DNA of 46,872 bases from Actinomycetota bacterium (GCA_030123765.1 JASJXX010000010.1:1-46872), one strand, 5' to 3'. Counted from the stretch's first letter, positions 9,326 through 18,402 are shown. A program made the numbers and translations. Notes: a model not told the origin generated them from the sequence alone.

Positions 9326-10012
9326 ATGAGTGAGCAGTACTTCACGACGGCGACGTTCAGGTTTCTCCGTGACCTCGCCGCACACAACGACCGGCAGTGG
9401 ATGGCAGACAACAAGCAGCGTTACATAGACGAGGTACAGGAGCCTGCACTGGAGTTCATCGACGACTTCCGGCCCCGCCTCCGAGCGATCAGCCCGCACT
9501 TCCGGGCCGACGCCACGACCGTCGGCGGCTCACTCTTTCGCATCCACCGAGATACACGCTTCGCGAAGGACAAGACGCCCTACAAGGAGAACACGGGTCT
9601 TCAGTTCCGTCATGAGATGGCGAAGGATGCGCACGCTCCCGGGTTCTACCTTCACATCCAGCCCGGTGAGTGCTTTGTCGGCGTCGGACTCTGGCGGCCG
9701 GAGACGAAGGTCGCCTATCAGATACGCCACCTGATCGCCGATGACCCGAACGCGTGGATCGAGGCGTCGCGCGGCGGAGATTTCGCCGCAACCTACGCGT
9801 TGGCCGGCGAGTCGCTCAAACGTCCGCCCAAGGGCTTTGACGCAGAGAGTCCACTCATAGACGACCTCAAGCGTAAGGACTTCATCGCATCGTCGCCGCT
9901 GACTCAGAAGACGGTTACGTCGTCGTCGTTCATCGACCACTTCGACGAGATGTGCCAGAGCGCTTCAAAGTTCATGTCGTTCCTGTGCTCCGCGGTCGGA
10001 GTGCCTTACTAG
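9326..10012 (+). CDS. DUF2461 family protein
   Basis: A 228-residue protein of the DUF2461 (TIGR02453) family, recognised from FLRDLAAHNDRQWMADNK near the start, FRIHRDTRFAKDKTPYKEN around residue 75, and GFYLHIQPGECFVGVGLWRP near 110. Length is typical for the family. It is probably cytoplasmic, having no signal or membrane segment. The biochemical function of the family is unknown to me. A GGGAGG stretch about a dozen bases before the ATG could serve as the ribosome-binding site. It stands alone between the SRPBCC gene and an alpha/beta hydrolase. Confidence 0.87.
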   Translation: MSEQYFTTATFRFLRDLAAHNDRQWMADNKQRYIDEVQEPALEFIDDFRPRLRAISPHFRADATTVGGSLFRIHRDTRFAKDKTPYKENTGLQFRHEMAKDAHAPGFYLHIQPGECFVGVGLWRPETKVAYQIRHLIADDPNAWIEASRGGDFAATYALAGESLKRPPKGFDAESPLIDDLKRKDFIASSPLTQKTVTSSSFIDHFDEMCQSASKFMSFLCSAVGVPY

Positions 10013-10178
10013 AGCGTCTCGCGCCGTGGCGGACCTGTCGTGCATTGAGGACCCCCGTCGGACATCGTCGGACGAGATGAGGGGGGGTCTACCCTGAGTG
10101 CACTATGGAGCGCGCACACAGAGCCGCAGGACACCACGACGATCACTTTGTGCTCGGCCGAGTAGACGTTCCCTGACC

Positions 10179-11054
10179 GTGGTGGAGCGCTACACCATCG
10201 AGGCAGGAGGCCCCGTCAGCGTCCTCGACTACGGCGGCGATGGGCCGCTAATCGTCTGCGTGCACGGGCTCGAAGGGTCTGCCTACAACTGGAACCTCAC
10301 CGCGCCGCGACTCGCGGAGACACACCGCGTCATCGCACCGGACCTCTCCGGCTTCGGATACACGCCGCCGCTCGAGGGCGGATCGACGGTCGAACGGAAC
10401 GCGGGACTTGTGCGAGACGTCATCGACTACTACGGCGGAGAAGCCGTGCTGATCGGGAACTCGATGGGCGGCCTCATCTCGATCCTCACCTCTGATCTCT
10501 ACCCCGACAGAGTGAGCTCGCTCGTGCTGATCTCCCCTGCAGCCCCCGCGTTCTCACTTCTGACCTTGAACATCCCTGCGGCTGCGAGATTGTCTGTTCC
10601 GCTCATCCCGTGGATTGGAGGGAAGGTCATCGACGCGTTCCGAGACCATTACACGGTCGATGAGGGCGTGGTCGAAGCTCTCGCCTTCGTTGCAGTGAGT
10701 CCCGACACCCTCGACCCCGATGTGTGGGAGCGCGCCGCTGAGATCGCGGCACTGCGCCGAACCCAACCCTGGGCGACGGGTGCACTGGTGGAGGCGACCA
10801 ACTCGATCCTGCCCCACGTCCTGCGGAAGGGACGCTTCGGGGAGTTGATCCACCGGGTGACCCAGCCCACTCTGCTCATCCACGGCACAGACGACGAGCT
10901 GATCCACGTCGCCGCGGCCAGGTGGATCGGCAGGCAGCGACCGGACTGGACCGTGGTGTTCTTCGAAGGTGTCGGCCACGTTCCGATGCTTGAAGCCCCC
11001 GACCGTCTGCTGGCCGTCTTCGCAACGTGGGAGACGGCGATGATCCCTGCCTAA
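10179..11054 (+). CDS. Alpha/beta hydrolase
   Basis: An alpha/beta-hydrolase fold enzyme of about 291 residues. HGLEGSAYNW forms the oxyanion strand, GNSMGG carries the nucleophilic serine, HGTDDEL the acid and GVGHVPM the histidine. This is the usual layout of small esterases and C-C bond hydrolases; the substrate is not deducible. I start it at GTG 10179 (10182 also possible). The frame is open upstream to 10098, but those residues are arginine-rich and unlike any hydrolase N-terminus. The preceding gap contains an inverted pair (GACCCCC at 10050, GGGGGTC at 10083) with no clear role. Confidence 0.85.
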   Translation: MVERYTIEAGGPVSVLDYGGDGPLIVCVHGLEGSAYNWNLTAPRLAETHRVIAPDLSGFGYTPPLEGGSTVERNAGLVRDVIDYYGGEAVLIGNSMGGLISILTSDLYPDRVSSLVLISPAAPAFSLLTLNIPAAARLSVPLIPWIGGKVIDAFRDHYTVDEGVVEALAFVAVSPDTLDPDVWERAAEIAALRRTQPWATGALVEATNSILPHVLRKGRFGELIHRVTQPTLLIHGTDDELIHVAAARWIGRQRPDWTVVFFEGVGHVPMLEAPDRLLAVFATWETAMIPA

Positions 11055-11096
11055 GGATCTGCCGGGCCGCTCGTGCCCGGTAGTTGCAATCTCCCC

Positions 11097-11852
11097 ATGG
11101 CAACGGTGGTCGCTGTGGCGAATCAGAAGGGTGGGGTAGCGAAGACAACCACCGTCCACACCCTCGCGGAGGCCTTCTCTGAGCGAGGCAGGGCCGTGCT
11201 CATGATCGACCTGGATCCCCAGGCGTGTCTCACCTACGCGACAGATTCGGAACCCGAGTCACTCGGCGTCACGATCCACGACGTCTTCCTCGGACGAGCA
11301 GGGATCACCGAAGTTCTTCTCAAGAAGGACGGCCCCGACCTCATCCCCTCATCGATCGACCTCACCGGGTCCGAGATCCATCTGCTCACGAAGACGGGAC
11401 GTGAGTTCGTCCTCAAGCGGGCGCTTGGAGAGATCAAGGACGACTACGACATCGTCCTCATCGACTGTGGGCCCTCCCTCGGCATTCTCACCATCAACGC
11501 CCTCACCGCAGCGGACACCGTGCTCATCCCCTTCCAGGCCGAGACGATGTCCGACCGCGGGGTTGGCCAGCTCCTCGAAACGATCGAAGACGTCCGGCAC
11601 TACACCAACAAGGACCTCACAGTGCTCGGCGGCATCGCCACGATGTACGACTCACGAACCAACCTCGGCAAGCGGGTCCTCGCCGAAGTTCGGGAGGTTC
11701 ACGGCATCAACGTCATCAAACCGCCCGTGCCCCGATCGGTGCGTGTCGCCGAAGCTCCAGGAGCGGGTGTGTCCGTACTGAGATACGCCCGCCGCTCCCG
11801 ATCCGCTCAGGCATATCTCGAACTCGCTGAAACGATCGAAGGCATGCTGTGA
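11097..11852 (+). CDS. parA: ParA-family ATPase
   Basis: A 251-residue deviant-Walker ATPase of the ParA/Soj type. NQKGGVAKTTT is the deviant Walker A motif right after the first strand, LMIDLDPQACLT is switch I, and IVLIDCGPSLG the Walker B. Such proteins position chromosomes, plasmids or protein cargo using ATP. The start is ATG 11097, which places the P-loop near residue 10 as in the family. No parB follows. The next gene instead overlaps by four bases and encodes a small zinc-ribbon protein, a pairing I associate with actinobacterial chromosomes. An orphan ParA with another cargo is therefore more likely than plasmid partition. Confidence 0.9.
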   Translation: MATVVAVANQKGGVAKTTTVHTLAEAFSERGRAVLMIDLDPQACLTYATDSEPESLGVTIHDVFLGRAGITEVLLKKDGPDLIPSSIDLTGSEIHLLTKTGREFVLKRALGEIKDDYDIVLIDCGPSLGILTINALTAADTVLIPFQAETMSDRGVGQLLETIEDVRHYTNKDLTVLGGIATMYDSRTNLGKRVLAEVREVHGINVIKPPVPRSVRVAEAPGAGVSVLRYARRSRSAQAYLELAETIEGML

Positions 11853-12183
11853 CCGATCGCACGGATCCCAGAGGGAGACGCGCGCTCTTCGAGTCATCCC
11901 CGATTGAGATCGAAGACACCCTCAAGGACAACCCGCTCGTCCAACGGCAGGGCACCGATGGGCACGAAGCCGTGTGCTCGGCGGGCCGCCATGAACCCGG
12001 GACAGCGGTCGTGATCTGCTCGTCATGCAAGGTGCATGCGCGTATCTCCGTCGTTGAGACAGCCGTGCGCATCCTCGCCCTCTCGCTCTGGGTGCCCGGG
12101 CTGTTCTACAGCCGATGGATGCAGTGCCCCCGTCCTGCCAGACCCGCACCTGGTGCAAGGTGGAGTGGCTGAGACGCCGCTGA
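11849..12183 (+). pseudogene. Small zinc-ribbon protein with a frameshift
   Basis: Begins GTGA, overlapping the parA stop by four bases. The straight frame gives 107 residues ending at 12172 in a proline/arginine tail. If two bases are removed from (or one added to) the C5 run at 12127-12131, the frame reads CPSCQTRTWCKVEWLRRR and stops at 12181-12183. The restored CxxC matches the upstream ICSSC pair, giving a four-cysteine zinc ribbon around a hydrophobic segment (TAVRILALSLWVPGLF). The stop then falls at the edge of the intergenic hairpin. Either a sequencing indel in a homopolymer or a real mutation; the protein is of unknown function and presumably works with ParA. Confidence 0.6.
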
Positions 12184-12203
12184 CGGGACGCCAGCCCCCG
12201 TCA
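12181..12203. terminator. Bidirectional hairpin between convergent genes
   Basis: TGACGGG (12181-12187) pairs perfectly with CCCGTCA (12197-12203) around a nine-base loop. It spans the stop codons of the zinc-ribbon gene and of the convergent thioesterase. There is no clear T-run, so termination strength is uncertain. Confidence 0.45.
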
Positions 12204-12596
12204 GCTCTGCACTGAGGCAGTGAACCTCTGCCGGTTCACGACGACCCGAGTGTGGAAACCGCTAGCTATGACCGTCTCACCCTCGGTGACCTCGAGGACG
12301 AAGGTGATCTTCTTCCCCTCGACGGAGGCGACCGTCGCTTTCGCCACCACGATGCCGCCGACGCCAGTCGCTACAAGGTGATCGAGGTTCACGTTGCTGC
12401 CGACGGTCGTTGTGCCGTCCGCCAGGGATCCGGCCACCGCAGCAACCGCGGCCTCCTCGCATACGGCAACGACCCGAGGGGTCCCGAGGACGCGAACGTC
12501 CCCGGAGCCGAGAGCGACGGCTGTGTCACTCTCGGCCACGGTCAGCGTGATCGATGCAGATCTGCCTTCAGTGATCATCTCGACGAGAGTAGGCAC
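12201..12596 (-). CDS. Hotdog thioesterase, FlK-like
   Basis: A 131-residue single hotdog-fold protein resembling the fluoroacetyl-CoA thioesterase (FlK) family. Visible motifs are SGDVRVLGTPRVVAVCEEAA near residue 31, then TVGSNVNLDHLVATGVGG with the His typical of the family near 74, and a final strand ending in RVVVNRQRF. Such enzymes hydrolyse short acyl-CoA thioesters in the cytoplasm. The start is GTG 12596. It lies 20 bases downstream of the zinc-binding lipoprotein gene on the same strand and may share its transcript, although the two functions are not obviously linked. Confidence 0.8.
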   Translation of the reverse strand: MPTLVEMITEGRSASITLTVAESDTAVALGSGDVRVLGTPRVVAVCEEAAVAAVAGSLADGTTTVGSNVNLDHLVATGVGGIVVAKATVASVEGKKITFVLEVTEGETVIASGFHTRVVVNRQRFTASVQS

Positions 12597-12616
12597 TGTC
12601 CACGCCTGACGTTCGC

Positions 12617-13612
12617 TCAGGAGAGCCCGTCTGCGATTCGCTGAGCGTTGGTCAGGAGCATCTCGACGAGTGTCTCCGCTCCCGAGTCTGGTCCACCGAG
12701 CGAGCCCGTGTACAGCAGGATGACCTTGACGTCATGGCCTACCTCGCTTGCGATCGCGTCGGCGAGGACGGCGGGCTCGGTCGTCTCCGTGAAGATTGCA
12801 CGAACTCCGGTGTCGTTGATGATGGCGACGAGCTCTGCGAGATCTGCCGAACTGGGAGCTCCGCGAGTGGAGCCACCCGGAATCACGGTTCCTACGACGT
12901 CCAACCCGTAGCGATCAGCGAAGTAACCGAGCGAGTCATGGTTCGTGACGAGCAGGCGGTTCCCGACAGGGAGAGCCGAGAGAATCTCGACGATCTCCTG
13001 ATCTACCTTCTCCATCTGCGCCGCGTACTCCTCCGCTCTCGTCTGCCAGTCCACCGACGAGTCGAGCAGTGCCAGCTCGGCACTGATCGCTAGTGCTACC
13101 TGAGCACCCCTTGCGGGATCAAGCCAGACGTGAGGATCACAGAGTCCGTGATCTTCATGTGCATCTCCGTGCTCGCCTTCATGCTCATCAGGACCATCCG
13201 CGACGTCGCATGGCTGACGATCCGAGAATCCCACCGGATCCACAAATGGGGCGAGCTCAACGATGTTCGCTCCGTCAACCAATGCTGTGGCGAGCACATC
13301 AAGCATCCCGACCTCGAGCCCGAGACCGTTGTAGATCACCAGATCGGCCTTGTGGAGTGCACCGACCTGTGCCGAGGAGAGTCGGTAATCGTGAGGATCT
13401 GTGGCGATCGGCATGAGTACCTCGACCGATCCGTCCTCACCGACGATGTTACGAGCAATATCACCGAGAATCGTCGTGGTCGCCACGATTGTCAGCCCTC
13501 CGGCACCCGCGTCAGTCTCGGGATCGACGCTCGATTCGGAGGAGCACGCCGAGAGAACCAGTACAAGTCCAGCCACCGTCGCGGCGACCCCAAATTTCAA
13601 TTTTGCAGTCAT
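12617..13612 (-). CDS. znuA: Zinc/manganese ABC transporter substrate-binding lipoprotein
   Basis: A 331-residue cluster A-I metal-binding protein (ZnuA/TroA family). It starts with a lipoprotein signal ending LVLSACS, so it should be anchored outside the membrane. Metal ligands are expected at H in DPHDYRLS, at H in DPHVWLDP, at H in TNHDSLGYF and at an acid near the C-terminus. A His/Asp/Glu-rich loop (DEHEGEHGDAHEDHG) before the second ligand is characteristic of zinc-specific members. ATG 13612 is chosen; GTG 13615 is directly adjacent. No ATPase or permease gene lies beside it, so it must use a transporter encoded elsewhere. A Fur-family operator sits about 20 bases upstream. Confidence 0.92.
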   Translation of the reverse strand: MTAKLKFGVAATVAGLVLVLSACSSESSVDPETDAGAGGLTIVATTTILGDIARNIVGEDGSVEVLMPIATDPHDYRLSSAQVGALHKADLVIYNGLGLEVGMLDVLATALVDGANIVELAPFVDPVGFSDRQPCDVADGPDEHEGEHGDAHEDHGLCDPHVWLDPARGAQVALAISAELALLDSSVDWQTRAEEYAAQMEKVDQEIVEILSALPVGNRLLVTNHDSLGYFADRYGLDVVGTVIPGGSTRGAPSSADLAELVAIINDTGVRAIFTETTEPAVLADAIASEVGHDVKVILLYTGSLGGPDSGAETLVEMLLTNAQRIADGLS

Positions 13613-13631
13613 CACCGCTCAACGTCTAGAT

Positions 13632-13646
13632 TGATAATCATTATCA
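13632..13646 (-). promoter_or_regulatory. Fur/Zur-family box
   Basis: TGATAATCATTATCA is a perfect 7-1-7 palindrome, the form recognised by Fur-family regulators. Given the zinc-binding lipoprotein it precedes, Zur is the likeliest reader. It should repress transcription of 13612-12617 when zinc is plentiful. Confidence 0.75.
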
Positions 13647-13792
13647 TTGCCCACGATAGCACGCCCGGGGACATTTCGTCTCCAATCGTCGGTCGCTCGC
13701 GCTCAGCGTTGGTCGCGGTAGCGTTGCCGGATGCGAACACACACTCCGCCCCGTTGCACGCGAACGACCGCGATGCGCTCCCCCGCGCCGTG

Positions 13793-14746
13793 ATGCACCC
13801 GGTCGACAGAGCTGCTCGAGCTGTACTCGCTCGGGGCCCTCAGCGGTTCAAGTTCTTTACAAGCGGGTGGGGCGACGAGTCGCTGTTATCACCCGACACT
13901 GTGGGAGCAGCCCCGCTTCAAGGGCTCCCGATCGTCTGGCTCTCCGAGCACGTCGAACCGCACGGCCTCAGAGTCGCTCACGGGATGTTCACCAGTCCGT
14001 CGGGCGACCTGCCGCCCCGCTCCCGCTTCGGGTCTGTCATCTCCGTGTCACCTCCAGAGCAGACCCGTCGTGTCGTTGTCTTGATGCCCGCGTGGAATGA
14101 GCACGACCCGAGAGTCCGCGTCGCGATGTCGGGTCACCTCGCCCGCAAGGGGATCAGGTCCATCATTCTCGAGAACCCCTATTACGGGAGCCGCAACCCG
14201 GAGCCCAACCAGAGCCAGCCCATCAGAACCGTCTCCGATTTCATGGTCATGGGGGCCGCTGCCGTCAATGAGGCACGCGGGATTCTCTGCTGGCTTCGCG
14301 ACGATGGTTGGGACATCGGGGTCTCCGGCTACTCGATGGGTGGCAACACTGCAGCGCTCGTCGCCGCAACCATGCCCTTCCCTGTCGCAGCTGCACCACT
14401 CGCCGCCTCCCACTCACCCGGGCCTGTCTTTCTCGACGGCATTCTGCGGGAAGGAATCGCGTGGGACGCGCTCGGCGGCCGATCCCGCGAGGGGGATCTC
14501 CGATCGACACTCGGAGCAATCTCCGTCCTCAAGGTCGAGCCCGCACCCCATACGAAGTACGCCATCGTGGTGAAGGCCTCCCGTGACGGCTACGTCCCGC
14601 CCGGCGCGGTGCAAGCGCTTGTCGACCACTGGCAGGGCAGCGAGCTGCGTGTCGTGCGAGGCGGGCACGCCACGGCCATCTGGTACCGCAAGGACGAACT
14701 CACCGACGCAATTGTCGAATCGTTCGACCGCCTGGCTCTGAGCTGA
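13793..14746 (+). CDS. Alpha/beta hydrolase, ABHD18/DUF2048-like
   Basis: About 317 residues. RRVVVLMPAWNEHD is the strand with the oxyanion loop, ENPYYGSRNP follows it, and GYSMGGNTAALVAA carries the nucleophilic serine. GGHATAIWY near the C-terminus supplies the histidine. The segments ENPYYGSR and SGYSMGG together resemble the ABHD18 (DUF2048) group, whose substrate I do not know. The frame stays open far upstream across the antisense of the lipoprotein gene, which is a GC artefact. ATG 13793 (or GTG 13790) gives a normal N-terminus. It is divergent from the lipoprotein gene. Confidence 0.75.
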   Translation: MHPVDRAARAVLARGPQRFKFFTSGWGDESLLSPDTVGAAPLQGLPIVWLSEHVEPHGLRVAHGMFTSPSGDLPPRSRFGSVISVSPPEQTRRVVVLMPAWNEHDPRVRVAMSGHLARKGIRSIILENPYYGSRNPEPNQSQPIRTVSDFMVMGAAAVNEARGILCWLRDDGWDIGVSGYSMGGNTAALVAATMPFPVAAAPLAASHSPGPVFLDGILREGIAWDALGGRSREGDLRSTLGAISVLKVEPAPHTKYAIVVKASRDGYVPPGAVQALVDHWQGSELRVVRGGHATAIWYRKDELTDAIVESFDRLALS

Positions 14747-14786
14747 TGACGTGACAGCACCCCGCGCCAGCCGCGCGACCCCCTCC

Positions 14787-14792
14787 TAGCCT
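14787..14792 (+). promoter_or_regulatory. -10 box, leaderless promoter
   Basis: TAGCCT (TANNNT form) nine bases before the ATG at 14802, with no ribosome-binding site. Weak on its own; supported by the same arrangement at other starts in this window. Confidence 0.3.
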
Positions 14793-14801
14793 CTGTCATC
14801 G

Positions 14802-16034
14802 ATGACCATCGACGCTCGCGAACAGACCCGCTCTCGCCTGATCGGCACGATGTTCACGAGCAACGCACTGAGCTCGACCGCTTTCATAGGGACAGTCACG
14901 GTGTCGTCGCTCGTTGCGGAGCAGATCACGGGCTCAGCAAGCCTCTCCGGCTTGCCCAACACGATGGGAACCGTCGCCGCAGCGGCAGGGGCAGCGATTC
15001 TGTCGGCTCTCAGCTTCAAATTCGGAAGACGCCGCACCTTTGCCGCGGGTCTCGCCCTGGCTGGCGCCGGTTCGCTCCTCGCCGCGCTCTCAGTCGCCCT
15101 CAACAGCTTCCCGCTTCTCCTGGTATCCATGATGGTGCTCGGCTTCGGCTGGAGCGTCTCTCACCTGGCCCGGTTCGCCGCTGGAGATCTGCGCCCGCCG
15201 GAACGTCGGGCGTCAGCGATCAGCCTCATCGTGTGGGCATCCACGATTGGTGCCATCGTGGGTCCGTCGCTCATCGGGCCCACAAGCAACATGGCGTTGA
15301 CAGCGGGCTTGGATCCGCTCATCGGACCGATCACCGTAGGGGTAGCCGGGTTCTCCCTCGCTGCCTTCATCACCTTCGTCGGCCTCCGACCGGAGCCGCT
15401 CACGCTGACGATCGCGCCTGAGGGCGAGCAGCACTGCGAAGCCTCGCCCCTCAGCGAGATACTCACGATGCCGCCGGTTCGCCTCGCCATCGTCGCGGTC
15501 ATGACGAGTCAGTTCGTCATGATCCTGATCATGACGATGACCCCGCTTCACATCCGGGGGAACGGTGGCAGTCTGGGAACTGTCGGTGTCGTGATGATGG
15601 CGCACGCCACCGGCATGTTCGCCATCGCCCCGATCACGGGGAGACTCGTCGATAGGCACGGACCGCGCCCTCTCATCGTCGCCTCGGTTGCTGTTCTGAC
15701 GATCTCTGGGCTCATCACCGCGGCAGCACCCCGAGGGAACATCGCCATACTGGTAATCGGGCTCTTCCTCCTCGGCGTGGGATGGAACTTCGGATTCGTC
15801 GCCGCGAGCACCGCGCTCCAGATCGGACTGCCCACTGCGAACCGCTTGAAGATCCAGGGTGCCGCAGACGCAATCATGTGGACCAGCGGGGGGACCGCAG
15901 CGGCGGTCTCGGGCATCATCCTGGGTACATCATCGTTCACCGTCGTGGCCATCGTCGGCGCGGTGTGCGCTCTCGCGCCGATCCCGTTCATCATCGGAAC
16001 CAGGCCGCGCGCCGAGACGAGGGCCTCGGGCTGA
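14802..16034 (+). CDS. MFS transporter
   Basis: A 410-residue major facilitator superfamily permease with about twelve hydrophobic helices in two halves separated by a polar loop near residues 200-220. The loop between helices 2 and 3 reads KFGRRRTFAAG, and the equivalent loop in the second half reads GRLVDRHGPRPLI, both versions of the MFS signature. No substrate can be assigned; drug or metabolite efflux is typical of the group. It appears monocistronic and ends about 50 bases before the amidohydrolase, which has its own -10 box. Confidence 0.88.
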   Translation: MTIDAREQTRSRLIGTMFTSNALSSTAFIGTVTVSSLVAEQITGSASLSGLPNTMGTVAAAAGAAILSALSFKFGRRRTFAAGLALAGAGSLLAALSVALNSFPLLLVSMMVLGFGWSVSHLARFAAGDLRPPERRASAISLIVWASTIGAIVGPSLIGPTSNMALTAGLDPLIGPITVGVAGFSLAAFITFVGLRPEPLTLTIAPEGEQHCEASPLSEILTMPPVRLAIVAVMTSQFVMILIMTMTPLHIRGNGGSLGTVGVVMMAHATGMFAIAPITGRLVDRHGPRPLIVASVAVLTISGLITAAAPRGNIAILVIGLFLLGVGWNFGFVAASTALQIGLPTANRLKIQGAADAIMWTSGGTAAAVSGIILGTSSFTVVAIVGAVCALAPIPFIIGTRPRAETRASG

Positions 16035-16072
16035 CCGAGGTCAGGGAGAGGATCGGGTGACCTTGTCGTCGC

Positions 16073-16078
16073 TACTCT
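16073..16078 (+). promoter_or_regulatory. -10 box, leaderless promoter
   Basis: TACTCT lies seven bases before the ATG at 16086, the spacing expected for leaderless actinobacterial transcripts. No ribosome-binding site and no clear -35. Confidence 0.45.
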
Positions 16079-16085
16079 CTGCCCC

Positions 16086-17174
16086 ATGACGACGCTTCTC
16101 ACCATCCGCCCTCCCGAAGGAGACTCCTACCAGGTCGCGATCGACGGAACCCGGTTCGTCGCGCCGGACGATCGGGTTACTGCGGAGATCGCAACCGGCC
16201 ACCTCTGGGCGCTCCCCGGCCTCGCCGACGCGCATGCCCACCTCTCAATGACCTCCCTCGAAGACATCAAAGGGCTCTCCGAAGACAAGATGCGCGCGAA
16301 TATCCCCGTCACCGCATGGGCCCACATCGAACGAGGCGTCCTCCTCATTCTCGACAAGGGCGGCAGCACCGACGCGACCCTGATTACGCTCGACCACGAC
16401 GCAGATCTCAGACCGTACGCTGAGGTCGCAGGCGCCATGATCCATCCAGCGGGTGGATACATGGTCAATTTCGGGGTGGAAGTCGAGCCGGATGCCCTCG
16501 TTCACCACATCCGCACGACGGCGACGACCCGCGGCGGCTGGATAAAGATCGTTGGAGACTGGCCACGCAGAGGAGAAGGCCCGATCAACAACTACCCCCT
16601 CGACATCCTCACCGAAGCTGTTGCGGTAGCCCACAGCGCTGGGGCACGGGTCGCAATGCACTCCATGGCTCATTCCGCGTCCGATGCCGTCGCTGCGGGC
16701 GTCGACTCGATCGAGCACGGACCGTTCCTCACCGAGGAGGATCTGCGGCTCCTCGCGGGGAGGGGCGGAGCGTGGGTGCCGACGATCGGCAACATGCAGC
16801 ACTGGATCAACGTCTTGGGAGCTGACTCCTCCGGTGGAAAGATGTTCAAGTCCGGACTCGACCGCACGGGCGAGAACCTCCCCCTCGCTGAGGAGCTCGG
16901 CCTCACCGTGCTTGCAGGTAGCGATCTCGCGATCCCCCACGGCGAGATAGCAACCGAGGCTCGACTGCTGCGCGACTACGGCCTGACGAACAGAGCCGCA
17001 ACGATCGCGGCGTCAAGCGCCGCGTACGACTACGTCGGCAGGCCAGACTCGGTCGCGCCGGGGAACACCGCTGACGTGGTGTTCTTCCCGGAGAACCCCT
17101 ACAACGACGTCACGGTGCTCGACAATCCTGAACTCATTATTCGCCGTGGTACAACCGTCCACGCCGCGTCCTGA
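16086..17174 (+). CDS. Amidohydrolase-family metal-dependent hydrolase
   Basis: A 362-residue TIM-barrel amidohydrolase. GLADAHAHL gives the first metal pair (HxH after strand 1), RVAMHSMAHS and SIEHGPF provide later histidines, and AGSDLA the conserved aspartate after strand 8. The C-terminal strand GNTADVVFFPENP is the usual imidazolonepropionase/prolidase-like closing domain. It should hydrolyse an amide or cyclic amide in the cytoplasm; the substrate is not deducible. A carboxylated bridging lysine may be K in WIKIVGDWPR. It lies alone between the MFS transporter and the sigma factor. Confidence 0.85.
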   Translation: MTTLLTIRPPEGDSYQVAIDGTRFVAPDDRVTAEIATGHLWALPGLADAHAHLSMTSLEDIKGLSEDKMRANIPVTAWAHIERGVLLILDKGGSTDATLITLDHDADLRPYAEVAGAMIHPAGGYMVNFGVEVEPDALVHHIRTTATTRGGWIKIVGDWPRRGEGPINNYPLDILTEAVAVAHSAGARVAMHSMAHSASDAVAAGVDSIEHGPFLTEEDLRLLAGRGGAWVPTIGNMQHWINVLGADSSGGKMFKSGLDRTGENLPLAEELGLTVLAGSDLAIPHGEIATEARLLRDYGLTNRAATIAASSAAYDYVGRPDSVAPGNTADVVFFPENPYNDVTVLDNPELIIRRGTTVHAAS

Positions 17175-17424
17175 GCCCGCTCGTACAAGATCTCCAAGAT
17201 TGGGGCTAGGCAGAATGGCCACGTTGCTGTACGATGCCTCAGGTTTCGTTGGTAGGTCGAGTCAGTCGGCCTGCCGAGACACCTTGTGCCGCTCGGGAAC
17301 CCTTCAAGTGTTCTGAGCGTCTTCTAGGTATCCGAAGCCAAGAGAAAACCCCGCCTTTGGATGCATTTGTGGTAGAACCATGCCGGTGCGTCAAAGACCA
17401 GCACTATGTGAAGGAATTCACAAC

Positions 17425-18357
17425 ATGACAGCACGATCATCACTACTCACACCAACCGAAGTCGGCGACAGCCTCACCACGTATCTAGGTGACATTGCCA
17501 ACCATGAGCTCCTCACCGCAGATGACGAGGTCGATCTCGCGCAGGCCATCGAGACCGGGCGCGACGCCGCGGAGAAGCTTGAAGCAGGCGGAGTGAACGG
17601 CGCCGAAAAGGTGAAGCTCCAGAGAGCCGTTCGTCGCGGCAAGGAATCCAAGGACCGTTTCGCTCAAGCCAACCTCCGGCTCGTCGTCTCCCAGGCGAAG
17701 CGCTACCGCAGCCAGTACGGCATCGAGTTCGTCGACCTGATCCAGGAGGGGAACCTCGGCCTGATCCGTGCCGTTGAGAAGTTCGACTGGCGTAAGGGCT
17801 TCAAATTCTCCACGTACGCCACATGGTGGATCCGCCAGGCGATGCAACGTGCTGTCGCGGAGAAGTCCCGCACCGTGCGGCTCCCGAACTCGCTCCACGA
17901 CACACTCCTCACCCTCAACGGTACGCGGAACCGACTTCTCTCTGAGTTCGGTCGCGAGCCGTCATCGAAGGAACTCTCCGAAGAGTCCGGCCTGAAGCTC
18001 GACCAGGTACTCGAAGCGCAGCTCGTTGCAGACTCCGTCTCGCTCGAAGCACCTGTTGGCGAAGATGGCGCCGTTCTCGGCGACTTCGTTGCGCACGACG
18101 ACGAGGATGATCCTGTCGCCGAATCTGAGCGGACGTCGACGATCGATGCACTCCGCGAGGCGATCGAGCGGCTCCCGCAGCGTGAGGCCTACATCCTGTC
18201 CAAGCGTGTTGGATTCGACGATGGTCTACCTCGCACCCATGAGGAGATCGGGAAGTACCTCGAGCTCGGACCGACTCGGGTCCGCTCACTCGAGAAGCAG
18301 GCTCTCTCCCGTCTACGCCACCCGGCGTTCGGTCTGCGCCAGGAAGCCGACTTCTAG
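17425..18357 (+). CDS. Sigma-70 factor, group 2 (HrdB/SigB-like)
   Basis: A 310-residue primary-type sigma factor with region 1.2 ([21 protein letters not shown]), region 2 ([52 protein letters not shown]), region 3 and region 4. It lacks the long acidic N-terminus of a housekeeping RpoD. In region 4.2 the recognition segment reads [15 protein letters not shown] where primary factors usually have RxRQIE, so it is probably an alternative group-2 sigma. The ATG 17425 is chosen for the AAGGAA eight bases upstream; the frame is open further up. A strong hairpin follows it. Confidence 0.9.
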   Translation: MTARSSLLTPTEVGDSLTTYLGDIANHELLTADDEVDLAQAIETGRDAAEKLEAGGVNGAEKVKLQRAVRRGKESKDRFAQANLRLVVSQAKRYRSQYGIEFVDLIQEGNLGLIRAVEKFDWRKGFKFSTYATWWIRQAMQRAVAEKSRTVRLPNSLHDTLLTLNGTRNRLLSEFGREPSSKELSEESGLKLDQVLEAQLVADSVSLEAPVGEDGAVLGDFVAHDDEDDPVAESERTSTIDALREAIERLPQREAYILSKRVGFDDGLPRTHEEIGKYLELGPTRVRSLEKQALSRLRHPAFGLRQEADF

Positions 18358-18380
18358 AAGACATCGTCGTGATGTGACCG

Positions 18381-18402
18381 GAGCCGCCCTTCGGGGCGGC
18401 TC
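18381..18402 (+). terminator. Intrinsic terminator after the sigma gene
   Basis: GAGCCGCCC and GGGCGGCTC form a perfect nine-base stem closed by a TTCG tetraloop, 24 bases after the sigma stop. It is followed by a T-containing stretch (TCGTCGTT) rather than a pure T-run. Confidence 0.8.

Noticed and set aside
10050-10089. Inverted pair GACCCCC/GGGGGTC as a terminator
   Set aside because: The loop is long, the arms are G/C homopolymers and no T-run follows; chance pairing is likely in GC-rich DNA.
13130-13792. Open N-terminal extension of the hydrolase across the lipoprotein gene
   Set aside because: It is the antisense of a confidently identified lipoprotein and resembles no hydrolase N-terminus.
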